A stretch of DNA of 64,000 nt from CAYMUG01 sp964393575 (GCA_964393575.1 CAYMUG010000002.1:7141-71140), one strand, 5' to 3'. Numbered from the stretch's first letter, positions 1-9,553 are shown. A program made the numbers and translations. The notes: generated by a model from the sequence alone, not told the origin.

Positions 1-1
1 A

Positions 2-1015
2 TTTTATTTGTATTTTAAAAGCGGAGTACCAAAAGACATACCTTTTTTGCAGGAGAAAATATTTGTTAACAAAGTAGCAAAACTACCTTTCTTTTTTCCG
101 TTTTTCCGCCCCTCTTTTAATGTATTTTTTCATATAGCTATACCTATTTTAGCGTTAAAAGACAGAATAGACGTTGCGTTTTTCGCTTCGTTTATGCACC
201 CCGCATTTTATATAGGCAAAACCGCAGTTGTTTTGACAAACGATATCTACTATGAATCCTCGCAACGCAGTCAACCGCTAAAATACCGCATAGGTTATAA
301 ACTTTTTGCCACGTGGGCAGCCAAACGAGCTACAACCATAACCACGCAAACATATGCATCACGCAAAGAAATATCCAGATGTTATAATGTGCCTGAAGAT
401 AAAATTATAGTTGTGCCTTTGGGGGCGGATTTTACAGAATTTACGCCGGAGGATAACGAAAAAGACAACTATATTTTATATGTGGGTCAAGCGTTCCCAC
501 GTCGACATCTTCGCGAAACTATAAATGCGTTCAGGATTATTGCACCTGAATTTCCTCAACTGAAATTTATTGCAGTAGGATTAGATAAGTATAATCCTCC
601 CATCATCGATGATTTGGCAAAAAAAACCAACAAAGAACTGGGGGAGGAAAGGGTGATAAGGAAAGAATCTGTTTCCGACGAAGAATTAAAGGAATTATAT
701 AGAAAGGCACAAACATTTGTATATATTTCTTCTTCGGAAGCAATGGGCTTACCTCCACTTGAAGCCCTCGCTTCCGGCACTGTTCCTGTCGTTGCTGATA
801 CACCCACTACCAATGAAATATTTGAAGATAAAGCGTTTTTTGTAGAGAATACAGAAAGCCCCCCAGCAATAGCGGAAAAAATAAAGAGATCAATTACAGA
901 TAATGATAGAAGAAATTATATTCTGCAGAACAAAGATAAGATTTTACAAAAGTACACATGGAAAAAACACACCGATAAAATGTTGGAATTATTTAAGCAT
1001 ACCGTTCAAAAATAA
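2..1015 (+). CDS. Glycosyltransferase family 4 (GT-B), 5'-partial
   Basis: The reading frame is open to the window edge; the first candidate start is a TTG at 8, so the N-terminus is probably cut off. The C-terminal half has the GT4 nucleotide-sugar domain: 'YILYVGQAFPRRHL' opens the second Rossmann half, and 'SEAMGLPPLEALASGTVPVV' carries the E-x7-E motif that binds the donor sugar nucleotide. The family transfers sugars to lipid-linked or surface glycans at the inner face of the membrane. It overlaps the O-antigen-ligase-like gene by one base (TAATG), so the two are co-translated and it probably acts in assembling the same surface polysaccharide. Donor and acceptor cannot be read from sequence. 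Confidence 0.88.
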   Translation, partial: FYLYFKSGVPKDIPFLQEKIFVNKVAKLPFFFPFFRPSFNVFFHIAIPILALKDRIDVAFFASFMHPAFYIGKTAVVLTNDIYYESSQRSQPLKYRIGYKLFATWAAKRATTITTQTYASRKEISRCYNVPEDKIIVVPLGADFTEFTPEDNEKDNYILYVGQAFPRRHLRETINAFRIIAPEFPQLKFIAVGLDKYNPPIIDDLAKKTNKELGEERVIRKESVSDEELKELYRKAQTFVYISSSEAMGLPPLEALASGTVPVVADTPTTNEIFEDKAFFVENTESPPAIAEKIKRSITDNDRRNYILQNKDKILQKYTWKKHTDKMLELFKHTVQK

Positions 1016-2613
1016 TGAAAAATCTTTTCACTAAACAAAACATTATATTTTCTGCATCATTAGCACTTGTTGTGTTAACAGGGTTAGGTATTATTCCCCG
1101 TTTTGCCGCGTTTTTAGTTTTAGGTTTGTATCTTTTTTACCTTGTTTTTGCCCCTCTAAACAGAGGAGTGGAAATATTTTTACGCTCAATCCCTATTTTT
1201 ATAGCTTTGCCAATAACCGAGTCCTTCGATAATTTTAATATGTGGCGCTTGCTTTTATTGGTGTTATTTTTGAAATGGGCTTGGGAGGTAAATATTTTTA
1301 GGATGTTGAGACGCGGACTGGATAAGCTTTTATACGGAGGTCTGAATATAAGAAAATATAGCATTGAGTTTTTCGGAATTTTATTTTTCGTATTTGCAGG
1401 TATTTCTGTTTTTGTAGCTTTGGACACAACAGCTGCTGTAAAACGCCTTATTTATCTTGCAAACGGGGCCTTCTTATTTATCATTACAGTTTCATTAATA
1501 AGAAGTAACAAAAATTATCTCAATGGTTTTCTCAAAAATTTTGCTTATTCGGGTATTCTGGTTGTTGTCATAGGGTTTGTACAATTTATTTCCGCTTACT
1601 TTACTCAGCCGTGGATTTTTCATTACTGGTGGGGGCAAGTCGTAAGCTTAAATTTATACGGCAGGGAATGGGCTGATATTGTTACATTTTTCGGAAATAC
1701 ATGGTTTAGTTATTCAGGGGACACTCTGCGTCTGCGAATGTTCAGTATTTTCCCGGACTCTCACTCTTTCCCGTTGTACGTAATTATGACAATACCCGGT
1801 CTTTTGTATATGGTTTCCCGCAAACTATCTGAATTTAAAAATTATATATCAAGCAAAAATTATAAATTTAAGCTCATACGTTTTTTCAAATCAAGGAGGA
1901 ATTTATTTTTTGTTTTCGGTTTTGCCTTGATGAATTTAGCCCTAATTTTATCCGGAACCCGGGGTATCTGGGTAAGCGGACCGTTAGCTGCGCTAACGTT
2001 TTTACTTTTTTGGAAATTTAAAACAGATAAACGCTTCACTAAAGTTGCCACCGCCTGGCTAACTGTGTTTTTAATTATGTTTGCGGCATATTTTCTAATA
2101 GTATCATTTCCGCAATTTCAGGATACGGAATTCAGCTCTTCAGCTACCGTATCCAGAATCAAAAGTATTACTGATTTCGGAGAGATATCCAATAAGGGGC
2201 GTATAAATATATGGCAAAAAACACTAAGCTTTACAGTGAAAAGCCCTGTATGGGGTACCGGTATAGGAAATTATCCGCTTGTTCTCTATGAGCCGCAGTC
2301 GGCTATGCAGGCGGGTGCCAGTGCCCATAATATATATTTGCATATAGCGTCCACTATTGGCATTTTTGGCTTGTTGGCGTTTTTGGGTTATATTTTTGAA
2401 ATTGTACGAAGGGGTATTATATATATAAAAAATAACCCACGCACGCAAGAAGGGTTGTATGCTGCCTTGACCCTTTTTGCGTTAGCGTGGGTGGGGGCAT
2501 ATCTTATGACTGACGCTACGCTTTATGACGGGCGGGCGCTACTTGCTTTTATGGCATTTACGGGCATAATTACAGGCCTCCTGTCTCAGCCCATTAAAAG
2601 AACTAACAACTAA
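1015..2613 (+). CDS. O-antigen ligase / polymerase-like (Wzy/WaaL family) membrane protein
   Basis: 532 residues with about ten to twelve hydrophobic segments and a large loop between residues ~180 and 300, the layout of the Wzy_C (O-antigen ligase) family. The loop region near residues 395-445 contains 'GRINIWQKTLSFTVKSPVWG' followed by 'GTGIGNYP', which is the recognisable Wzy_C signature. Members polymerise undecaprenyl-linked repeat units or transfer them to an acceptor on the outer face of the membrane. Sits between two glycosyltransferases and upstream of an LCP enzyme, which fits synthesis and wall attachment of a surface polysaccharide. Whether it polymerises or ligates is not decidable here. 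Confidence 0.85.
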   Translation: MKNLFTKQNIIFSASLALVVLTGLGIIPRFAAFLVLGLYLFYLVFAPLNRGVEIFLRSIPIFIALPITESFDNFNMWRLLLLVLFLKWAWEVNIFRMLRRGLDKLLYGGLNIRKYSIEFFGILFFVFAGISVFVALDTTAAVKRLIYLANGAFLFIITVSLIRSNKNYLNGFLKNFAYSGILVVVIGFVQFISAYFTQPWIFHYWWGQVVSLNLYGREWADIVTFFGNTWFSYSGDTLRLRMFSIFPDSHSFPLYVIMTIPGLLYMVSRKLSEFKNYISSKNYKFKLIRFFKSRRNLFFVFGFALMNLALILSGTRGIWVSGPLAALTFLLFWKFKTDKRFTKVATAWLTVFLIMFAAYFLIVSFPQFQDTEFSSSATVSRIKSITDFGEISNKGRINIWQKTLSFTVKSPVWGTGIGNYPLVLYEPQSAMQAGASAHNIYLHIASTIGIFGLLAFLGYIFEIVRRGIIYIKNNPRTQEGLYAALTLFALAWVGAYLMTDATLYDGRALLAFMAFTGIITGLLSQPIKRTNN

Positions 2614-2765
2614 TAACCGACAACCCACAACTAACAACTAACAACTAACAACAAATGACAAATGACAAAAGAACAGATTAACAGATTAACATAATAAAAA
2701 TCCTAAATTCTAATACCTAAATCCTAAACAAATTCAAAATTCAAATGTTCTAAATTCTAAACCGT
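2606..2765. repeat. Intergenic array of degenerate 7-nt repeats
   Basis: Begins at the stop of the ligase-like gene. It first runs through units close to ACTAACA (three near-perfect copies at about 2628-2650), then AAATGAC twice, then units close to AATCCTA/AATTCTA. The period is seven, so it cannot be coding in one frame. After it, 2848-2877 holds an imperfect GC-rich hairpin just ahead of the next gene's start. No gene is visible in 2614-2889. Confidence 0.75.
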
Positions 2766-2889
2766 TTTGAATTTTATATTTTAGTCATTTGATATTGTTT
2801 AGAGTTTAGTGTCGTTTTGAAATTAGAATTTTGTGAAAGCAGTAAACCCTGCACCTGTTCCTTCGGAAAGGTGAGGGACAGATAAAATT

Positions 2890-3990
2890 ATGAAAAACCC
2901 GCGGGTTGATATACATCTAATAGTGCAAAACGGAGAGAAGTACATTAGAAAATGCCTGGAACATGTAAAAGTCCAGGGATATTCAAATACAAAGGTTAGA
3001 ATATTTGATAATAACTCCTCAGATAACTCAATAAAAATAGCCAACGAAGTTATACCGGATGCCGAGGTTATTAATTTTGATAGAAATTATAGTTTGGGCG
3101 GAGGTTTTAATCGCAGTTTATATTTTTCCGATGCTCCATATGTTGTTTTACTGAGCGTTGATATTTTTATGCACGGAAATTTTACGGAAAACGCAGTCAA
3201 TGTGATGGAAGGTAAAGATACTGTAGGCGCTCTGCAGGCAAAAATATTTAAGTATGACTGGGATAAAGGTGGTTTTTCGCAAAAACAAAACCCAGAACCC
3301 GTAAAAGATCCGGGTAGAACATCTGTTATTGATACAACGGGAATGCAGATTTTTAAATCAGGACGAGTTATCAATAGAGGGCATGGCGAAGAAGATAAGG
3401 GGCAATATAATACAGCGGGTGCCGTCTTTTGCTATGAAGGCGCTGTCCCTATTTTTCGCAGAAGGGCGCTGGAAGAGGTAAAAATGCAAAAATTCCCGCC
3501 TTTTTACGCTCCATATACTGATAAAAAAGATGCATCAAAATATCCTTATGAATATCTGGACGAAGATTTTGTGTGGTATGCGGATGAGGTTGACTTAGGA
3601 TGGCGAATACGTTTATATGGATGGGAATCCTATTATAGTCCTGATGTAATTGCATGGCACGACAGACAGACAACCAAAAAATTATCAGGAGGACGTATAA
3701 ATTTTATTAAACAACGCAAAACAATACCTATCCGCAAAAGGCGGTTAGATTTTCGCAATTTACGCCTTACGTTTGTTAAAAACGGATTTTGGAGCAACAC
3801 CTTATTAACTCTCCCTTATACATTAAAACGCGAGATAATGCTGTTTGTTTATATTTTATTTTGGGAGAGAGGCACGCTTCGTGCTTATGCGGGAATTTTA
3901 AAAATGATGCCGAAAATATTAAAAAAAAGGGGTGTTATAATGAACTCCAAAAAGATATCCGCTAAAGAAATCAGATATTGGTTTAAATGA
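2890..3990 (+). CDS. Glycosyltransferase family 2 (GT-A)
   Basis: 366 residues. The N-terminus 'VDIHLIVQNGEKYIRKCLEH' and 'VRIFDNNSSDNS' are the GT2 nucleotide-binding start. 'VVLLSVDIFMHGNF' sits where the metal-binding DxD usually lies, and 'DEVDLGWRIRLYGW' is the acceptor-side ED-like motif typical of rhamnosyltransferase-type GT2 enzymes. A basic C-terminal stretch with one hydrophobic segment (residues ~310-325) suggests membrane association. Starts at an ATG with only a weak GGTGAGG upstream. It overlaps the LCP gene by four bases (ATGA). Role in surface glycan assembly inferred from the operon; the sugar is unknown. Confidence 0.88.
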   Translation: MKNPRVDIHLIVQNGEKYIRKCLEHVKVQGYSNTKVRIFDNNSSDNSIKIANEVIPDAEVINFDRNYSLGGGFNRSLYFSDAPYVVLLSVDIFMHGNFTENAVNVMEGKDTVGALQAKIFKYDWDKGGFSQKQNPEPVKDPGRTSVIDTTGMQIFKSGRVINRGHGEEDKGQYNTAGAVFCYEGAVPIFRRRALEEVKMQKFPPFYAPYTDKKDASKYPYEYLDEDFVWYADEVDLGWRIRLYGWESYYSPDVIAWHDRQTTKKLSGGRINFIKQRKTIPIRKRRLDFRNLRLTFVKNGFWSNTLLTLPYTLKREIMLFVYILFWERGTLRAYAGILKMMPKILKKRGVIMNSKKISAKEIRYWFK

Positions 3991-5075
3991 GTAAAAAAAA
4001 GAAAATTACAATCTCTGCTGTGTTAGCTACTGTCTTACTTCTGGGAATGGGAGCACTGTTTTTACATAGCTCTTCTAATGTTGTGACAGTAAAAGGTAAT
4101 GCTGATGTAGGAAAATATGAGAATTTTAGTGTTGAACAAAAAGACGAGCGTGTTAACGTTCTTGTCTTGGGTATGAGAGGTGCGGGTAACGGCGAAAACG
4201 GAGCACTTTTAGCGGATAGTATTATGCTTTTTAGTTTCGATAAAGAAAAAGAGGAGGCAGCTATGATTTCTGTACCCAGAGATTTATATGTTAAAATTCC
4301 GGAACACCCTAATAAAGAAAAAATTAATTATGCGTATGCGCTGGGTGAACAAAGAAGTCCCGGCGGAGGCGGACTTAGCTTAACGAAAGAAGTTGTTCAA
4401 TATGTTACCGGTGTACATATAGACCATGCTGTAGTTGCTAATTTTGAGGGTTTTGAGGAGGTAGTTGATATAGTAGGCGGAGTGGAGGTTTATCGTGATA
4501 GGCCTTTTTATGAATCACAACAATGGCAGTTTGAAGGAAATCCCAATAGTCCTTATTGGTTTAAACAGCAGAATACTGCAACAAACGACACTTCTTCTTT
4601 GGAAGAAAATGCTACGGGTACATCTTCCGAAAATCCGCCGGAATATTGGGTGTTTCATGTTCCGGCAGGTCGCAGTGTGCTTGACGGAGAATCCGCTCTC
4701 TATTACGTGCGTTCCCGCTTTACGAGTAATGACTTTGAACGCATGGAAAGACAACAAGAGGTCATGAAATCTCTAAAATCAAAGATTTTTTCACTGGGCA
4801 TTTTAAGCAACCCTTCAAAAGTATTTCAGATTTTGGATAGCTTGGGCAGAAATGTTAGAACTGATATGAGTTTGGGAGAAATAAACGAAGTGATTTCTCT
4901 GGCACAACAGCACTCGGATATGGATATCAAATCGATAACGCTGGATACATCCGAAAACGGAATGCTGCGTTCAAAAACATCACCCCAAGGCGCTTACATT
5001 CTTGTGCCTAAAACAGGGGAATTTGATAAAATAAGGGAGGAAATTAAAAATATTTTTAATAACAATCAACAATGA
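3987..5075 (+). CDS. LytR-CpsA-Psr (LCP) family glycopolymer transferase
   Basis: 362 residues: short cytoplasmic N-terminus, one TM helix (residues ~7-27), then the extracellular LCP domain. Visible LCP landmarks are 'VNVLVLGMRG', 'LADSIMLFSF' with its aspartate, 'SVPRDLYVKIP' with the phosphate-binding arginine, and 'YYVRSRFTSNDFERMERQQE' with the second conserved arginine cluster. The family moves undecaprenyl-linked polymers onto peptidoglycan or other surface acceptors. A low-complexity N/T/S-rich insertion (residues ~190-215) interrupts the domain. Translationally coupled on both sides (ATGA overlaps), placing it as the attachment step of the polysaccharide operon. Confidence 0.93.
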   Translation: MSKKKKITISAVLATVLLLGMGALFLHSSSNVVTVKGNADVGKYENFSVEQKDERVNVLVLGMRGAGNGENGALLADSIMLFSFDKEKEEAAMISVPRDLYVKIPEHPNKEKINYAYALGEQRSPGGGGLSLTKEVVQYVTGVHIDHAVVANFEGFEEVVDIVGGVEVYRDRPFYESQQWQFEGNPNSPYWFKQQNTATNDTSSLEENATGTSSENPPEYWVFHVPAGRSVLDGESALYYVRSRFTSNDFERMERQQEVMKSLKSKIFSLGILSNPSKVFQILDSLGRNVRTDMSLGEINEVISLAQQHSDMDIKSITLDTSENGMLRSKTSPQGAYILVPKTGEFDKIREEIKNIFNNNQQ

Positions 5076-6286
5076 TTTCATCATCTAAAAAATCACGTTT
5101 TTTTCTCGGTTTTGCCGTTATTGTTTTTATACTTTTAGCTTTTGCCGGAGGTTTTCTGATAGGTCAACGACATCCTTCTGATAGTGACAAAAAAGAGCAG
5201 CTTGATTTGAGTAGTATTTTTAACAACGAAGAAGATGTCAAGTTTTCTCTGGTAAGAGATGCATGGGATATTATTCACAATAAATATGTGGACTCGGAAG
5301 AATTGGATGACAGAAAGTTAATTTTTGGTGCAATCAAGGGAATGGTTAAAGAGGTAGATGACCCTTTTACGGTATTCTTTAATAAAGAGGAAACCAAGCA
5401 GTTTGAAAGCAGTGTTAAAGGTAAATTTGGGGGTGTTGGTATAGAAATTACTATGAGAGAAGGCCAGCTCACTGTTGTATCTCCTATACGCGGCACTCCG
5501 GCGTTTGAAGCAGGGGTTGAAGCGGAAGACAAAATTATTAAAATAGATGGTGAAAATACTGAAGGAATAAAATTAGAAGAAGCTGTTTCAAAAATTAGAG
5601 GAGATGAAGGAACCACTGTTGTACTTACAGTAGAGCGCAGCGATGGAGAAGTTCTGGATATTCCTATTGAACGCGATATTATTAAGGTGCCCAACATTGA
5701 TTGGCAAATCCTGGAAGACGGAGTTGCTTATATAGAGATAAAACAGTTTTCCGAACCTACAGCACGTGATTTTAAAAAAGCAGCACAGAATGTACTTGAA
5801 TCAAATGCGGATAAAATTATTATAGATGTGCGCAATAACCCGGGCGGATTTTTGGACAGAGCTATAGATGTTTCAGGTTGGTTCATAGAAAAGGATAAAG
5901 TAGTTGTATATGAAAAAAGAGGTCCGAATAAAAAAATAACACACACCAGCTCAGGACCTAATTCATTTGAGGGTTTTAAAGTAGTGGTATTGCAAAACAA
6001 GGGTTCTGCCTCCGCTTCTGAGATTTTTGCCGGAGCATTACGCGACCATGAAAAAGCAACAATCATCGGGGAAAAAAGTTTCGGCAAAGGGTCTGTGCAA
6101 TCGTTTGAGAATTTAGCAGGAAATACCGGACTTAAAGTGACTATAGCAAAATGGTTTACGCCTTCTAATGAAATAATTAACGATAAAGGTATTACGCCGG
6201 ATATCAAAGTAGAATTGACACAAGAAGATGCTGAGGCAGGGAGAGACCCTCAGAAAAATAGAGCTATTGAATTTTTGAAGAATTAA
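5072..6286 (+). CDS. C-terminal processing peptidase, S41 family (CtpA-like)
   Basis: 404 residues: TM anchor at ~10-30, S41 N-terminal helical region, a PDZ domain at ~115-200 ('GKFGGVGIEITMREGQLTVV' onwards), and the tail-specific protease core. The catalytic serine lies in 'NKGSASASEIFAGAL' and the lysine in 'GEKSFGKGSVQ', giving the Ser-Lys dyad of CtpA/Prc. Length matches CtpA. It acts outside the membrane, trimming C-termini of exported proteins. It starts inside the LCP stop codon (ATGA), so is in the same transcript; its substrate may be an envelope protein made nearby, which is inference. Confidence 0.95.
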   Translation: MISSSKKSRFFLGFAVIVFILLAFAGGFLIGQRHPSDSDKKEQLDLSSIFNNEEDVKFSLVRDAWDIIHNKYVDSEELDDRKLIFGAIKGMVKEVDDPFTVFFNKEETKQFESSVKGKFGGVGIEITMREGQLTVVSPIRGTPAFEAGVEAEDKIIKIDGENTEGIKLEEAVSKIRGDEGTTVVLTVERSDGEVLDIPIERDIIKVPNIDWQILEDGVAYIEIKQFSEPTARDFKKAAQNVLESNADKIIIDVRNNPGGFLDRAIDVSGWFIEKDKVVVYEKRGPNKKITHTSSGPNSFEGFKVVVLQNKGSASASEIFAGALRDHEKATIIGEKSFGKGSVQSFENLAGNTGLKVTIAKWFTPSNEIINDKGITPDIKVELTQEDAEAGRDPQKNRAIEFLKN

Positions 6287-6302
6287 TTTATCATGTTTGT
6301 AT

Positions 6303-7250
6303 ATGAATTTTACCGAAATGTATAAAGAGGCAGTGCGCTTGGGCATGGAAGCGGATCCACGAGGCAGGGAAGCGCCTCAAAAAACACTGCAAGAAAATAA
6401 AAATAAATACGAAGGGTCTTCGGAAAAAGATAAAGAATTTTTTGATACAGAAGGTCTTGAAAATCCCTATCCGGATACAAGGATACTCTATCGCCCGGAA
6501 GAAGATCCTGATATTAAAAAAATAATAGCGGGTATTGATATAGATGCCGGAGAGTTACAGGTTGCAAAAGCTATGCAGGACATAGACGCTGTATTTTCTC
6601 ACCACCCCCGAGGAAAAGCATTGGCTTCTTTAGGCGAAGTTATGCCTATGCAGGCAGAGATATTGAATATGTATGGTGTACCCATAAATGTAGCCGAAGC
6701 TCTTCTTGAAAAAAGAATCTCGGAAGTATCGAGAGGTCTTTCTCCGGGAAACCATTTTCGTTCTGTAGATATTGCCCGTTTACTGCATATGCCTTTTGCA
6801 TGTACTCATACTGTAACGGACAATATGGCGTACCAATTCCTTAAAAAAGAAGTGGAAGATAAAGAACCTGAAAAAGTTGGAGATATTTTTGATATGCTTT
6901 TGGATGTCCCCGAATACAAAAAAGCTGAAAATATGGGTCTCGGTCCTAAATTATTTTCCGGCAAAAAAGAAAATAGAGCAGGCAAAATTGCGGTTACCGA
7001 AGTAACCGGAGGAACTGAAGGCGCTAAAGATATTTATGAAAAAATGGCAAATGCAGGCGTGGGAACAATTATAGCCATGCATCAGTCAGAACAACACAGA
7101 GAAAATGCGGAAAAAGCACACATTAATGTTATAATCTCGGGACATATGAGTTCCGATTCTATGGGTATGAATCAATTATTGGATTATTATGAAAGAAATG
7201 GTATAGGTGTGGTCCCTGCAGGTGGTTTAATAAGAGTATCGCGCAATTAA
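6303..7250 (+). CDS. NIF3-like dinuclear metal-centre protein
   Basis: Chosen start is the ATG at 6303 (protein MNFTEMYKEA...), preferred to the TTG two codons upstream; no clear Shine-Dalgarno. 'VFSHHPRGKAL' carries the His-His metal ligands of the NIF3/YbgI/DUF34 family. Near the C-terminus 'AMHQSEQHRENAEKAHINVI' and 'ISGHMSSDSMGMN' give the second ligand set. An insertion of about 30 residues around ~180-215 makes it slightly longer than YbgI. The family forms hexameric toroids and is linked to GTP-cyclohydrolase-like or hydrolase activities, but the in vivo substrate is unsettled. Follows the CtpA gene by 16 bp. Confidence 0.88.
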   Translation: MNFTEMYKEAVRLGMEADPRGREAPQKTLQENKNKYEGSSEKDKEFFDTEGLENPYPDTRILYRPEEDPDIKKIIAGIDIDAGELQVAKAMQDIDAVFSHHPRGKALASLGEVMPMQAEILNMYGVPINVAEALLEKRISEVSRGLSPGNHFRSVDIARLLHMPFACTHTVTDNMAYQFLKKEVEDKEPEKVGDIFDMLLDVPEYKKAENMGLGPKLFSGKKENRAGKIAVTEVTGGTEGAKDIYEKMANAGVGTIIAMHQSEQHRENAEKAHINVIISGHMSSDSMGMNQLLDYYERNGIGVVPAGGLIRVSRN

Positions 7251-7251
7251 G

Positions 7252-7365
7252 CTCACCGCCACCGGCGGTTCGCACATTTGACCATTAACCATTGACAGAT
7301 ATACTTACACCGCAAGCATCAAAGGTCAAAGGTTAAATGTTTTTGTGAACGTAGCGAACAAAATT
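7252..7365. repeat. Composite repeat: inverted heptad arrays around a centre, ending in start-codon palindrome
   Basis: A GC-rich palindrome (caccgccaccggcgg) at 7256-7270 is followed by 7-nt-period sequence. The left array reads GTCAATG/GTTAATG/GTCAAAT on the minus strand and the right array GTCAAAG/GTTAAAT on the plus strand, so the two run outward from a short unpaired centre. The element ends in the palindromic block 7339-7363 that touches the rplI start codon. Same architecture as 9961-10101 and 29250-29388. Confidence 0.7.
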
Positions 7366-7815
7366 ATGAAAGTTATATTATTAAAAGACGTAAAAAATTT
7401 AGGAAAACAGGGTGATGTAAAAGAAGTAAAAAACGGTTACGCCCGCAATTTTCTCATTCCACAGGGTCTGGCCAAAGCTGCCACAAAGAGCGCATTAAAA
7501 CAACACGAAAACGAATTAAAGTTTCGTGAAGAAAAGGGCATGCAAGAACTTAAGGAAGTTGAGAAATTAGCGGAGCAACTGGAGGGTCATGAAGTTATGA
7601 TCAAAGAAAAAGCTAACGAAGAAGGTAAATTATACGCTGCAGTTGACGAGGAAAAGATAAAAGAGGTTCTTGGCAATGAAAACACTACGATAAAAGCGGA
7701 ATGGGTGAAGTTGGACAAAAAAATAAAAGAAACAGGGGAGTATGAGGTTAAATTAGAATTTGACCATGGCATTGAAGCAAATATCAAAGTTATAATAGAA
7801 AAAAAGGAAGAATAG
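7366..7815 (+). CDS. rplI: 50S ribosomal protein bL9
   Basis: 149 residues from the ATG at 7366. The N-terminal domain begins '[20 protein letters not shown]' and continues '[16 protein letters not shown]', diagnostic for bL9, followed by the long connecting helix and a C-terminal RNA-binding domain. bL9 binds domain V of 23S rRNA near the L1 stalk. The start is not preceded by a Shine-Dalgarno; instead a palindromic block shared with rpmA, mraY, sodN and sodX lies directly upstream. bL9 has been reported missing from some CPR groups (Microgenomates-type), so its presence argues for another branch. Confidence 0.97.
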   Translation: MKVILLKDVKNLGKQGDVKEVKNGYARNFLIPQGLAKAATKSALKQHENELKFREEKGMQELKEVEKLAEQLEGHEVMIKEKANEEGKLYAAVDEEKIKEVLGNENTTIKAEWVKLDKKIKETGEYEVKLEFDHGIEANIKVIIEKKEE

Positions 7816-7909
7816 AATATAAAATTATTCTCCACCATCCTCGTTAGGTGTGTTTATCTGTTATAATAAAAACACGAGCACGCTTACAATTTTTGAATTT
7901 TAATCATTT

Positions 7910-9553
7910 ATGAAATTTATTTTTGTAACGGGAGGTGTAATGAGCGGAGTAGGAAAAGGTGTTGCTACTTCCTCTATAGGCGCGCTTTTAAAGGCGCGCG
8001 GTTTTAATGTAACACTGGTTAAAATAGACCCTTATATTAATGTGGACGCAGGTACAATGAATCCTATTGAGCATGGCGAGGTTTTTGTGACAGATGATGG
8101 AGTAGAATGCGACCAGGATTTAGGTAATTATGAACGGTTTTTAAACATAAGTTTATCTTCTACTAATTATATGACGACAGGAAGGGTATATAATTCCGTT
8201 ATTAATAAAGAAAGGAACCTGGAATACGGAGGTAAGACAGTGGAAGTGGTGCCTCATATACCCGAAGAGGTTATAAAAAGAATTAAAAAAGCCGGAAAAG
8301 AAAAGAATGCAGATTTTGTTATGGTGGAAGTGGGAGGCACTATAGGAGAGTATCAGAACTTGCTTTTTCTTGAAGCGGCCAGAATGCTTCACCTGAGACA
8401 ACCTAAAGATGTACTTTATGCTTTGATCACCTATCTTCCCCGACCCAAAATGATAGGGGAAATGAAAACAAAACCCACTCAATATGCAGTACGAGCTTTG
8501 AATTCCGCGGGTATACAACCGGATATTATCGTCGCGAGAAGTGAAGAAGAATTAGATACACCCCGAAAGAAAAAAATTGCTACTTTCTGTAATATGGAAG
8601 ACCATGCTATTATTTCCGCGCCGGACATTAAGACCAGTATTTACGAAATTCCTTTAAACTTTGAAAAAGAGGATGTGGGAAAAATCATTTTGAACCGTTT
8701 CGGTATGCGTGAGCGGCCAACCGACCTTTCGGAGTGGCAGAAATTAGTCCGAAAAATTCATACATCCTTAGAAAAAAAGGAAAAAGGCGATACTATTAAT
8801 ATAGGGGTTGCGGGTAAATATTTTGAAACCGGAGAATTTATACTTTCCGACGCCTATCTTTCTGTGATAGAAGCAATTAAACACGCGGCCTGGGATCACA
8901 ATGTGGCTGTAAATATTGATTGGCTGAATGCAGAAGATTATGAGGTGACAAATAAAACCACTAACCTTAAGAAATTATCAAAATATAATGGCATAATAGT
9001 GCCCGGCGGATTCGGAAGTCGCGGCACGGAGGGAAAAATTAATGTGATAAAATATGCGCGGGAAAACAATATTCCGTTTTTGGGTCTGTGTTATGGCATG
9101 CAATTAGCCACCGTAGAATTTGCTCGTAATATTTGCGGTTTAGAGAAAGCGGATTCCACCGAAATAAAAAAAGACGCAAAACACCCTGTTATAGACGTAA
9201 TGCCGGAGCAAAAAGTAAATCTGCGAAAAAAATACTTTGGCGCAACAATGCGCCTCGGAGCTTATAATTGCAACCTAAAGCCGGGCACACTAACCTATAA
9301 AGCTTATCAAAATACTAACAGAGTATCGGAGCGTCATAGGCACAGATATGAATTTAACAATGAATATAAAGATGCCCTAGAGAAGGGAGGGCTTATTTCA
9401 AGCGGCATCAATCCCGAAAAAAATTTAGTGGAAGCTATAGAGGTGCCCGGCCACAAGTTTTTTGTGGGAACCCAGTTTCACCCCGAGTTTAAAAGCAGGC
9501 CGTTCACCCCACACCCTCTTTTTAAAGAGTTTATCAATGCAGCTAAGCGATAA
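7910..9553 (+). CDS. pyrG: CTP synthase (glutamine hydrolysing)
   Basis: 547 residues, full length for PyrG. The synthetase domain begins 'MKFIFVTGGVMSGVGKGVAT' (P-loop) with 'KIDPYINVDAGTMNPIEHGE'. The C-terminal class I amidotransferase domain has the oxyanion loop 'GGFGSRGTEG', the nucleophile cysteine in 'PFLGLCYGMQ', and the His-Glu pair in 'GTQFHPEFKSRP'. Converts UTP to CTP using ATP and glutamine in the cytoplasm. A TATAAT at 7861-7866 could be its -10, but no good -35 is visible. Stands alone, ending at a bidirectional terminator shared with rpmA. Confidence 0.98.
   Translation: MKFIFVTGGVMSGVGKGVATSSIGALLKARGFNVTLVKIDPYINVDAGTMNPIEHGEVFVTDDGVECDQDLGNYERFLNISLSSTNYMTTGRVYNSVINKERNLEYGGKTVEVVPHIPEEVIKRIKKAGKEKNADFVMVEVGGTIGEYQNLLFLEAARMLHLRQPKDVLYALITYLPRPKMIGEMKTKPTQYAVRALNSAGIQPDIIVARSEEELDTPRKKKIATFCNMEDHAIISAPDIKTSIYEIPLNFEKEDVGKIILNRFGMRERPTDLSEWQKLVRKIHTSLEKKEKGDTINIGVAGKYFETGEFILSDAYLSVIEAIKHAAWDHNVAVNIDWLNAEDYEVTNKTTNLKKLSKYNGIIVPGGFGSRGTEGKINVIKYARENNIPFLGLCYGMQLATVEFARNICGLEKADSTEIKKDAKHPVIDVMPEQKVNLRKKYFGATMRLGAYNCNLKPGTLTYKAYQNTNRVSERHRHRYEFNNEYKDALEKGGLISSGINPEKNLVEAIEVPGHKFFVGTQFHPEFKSRPFTPHPLFKEFINAAKR

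Noticed and set aside
5275..5697. Long minus-strand frame inside the CtpA gene
   Set aside because: Antisense shadow of a clear S41 protease; composition and lack of signals argue against coding.
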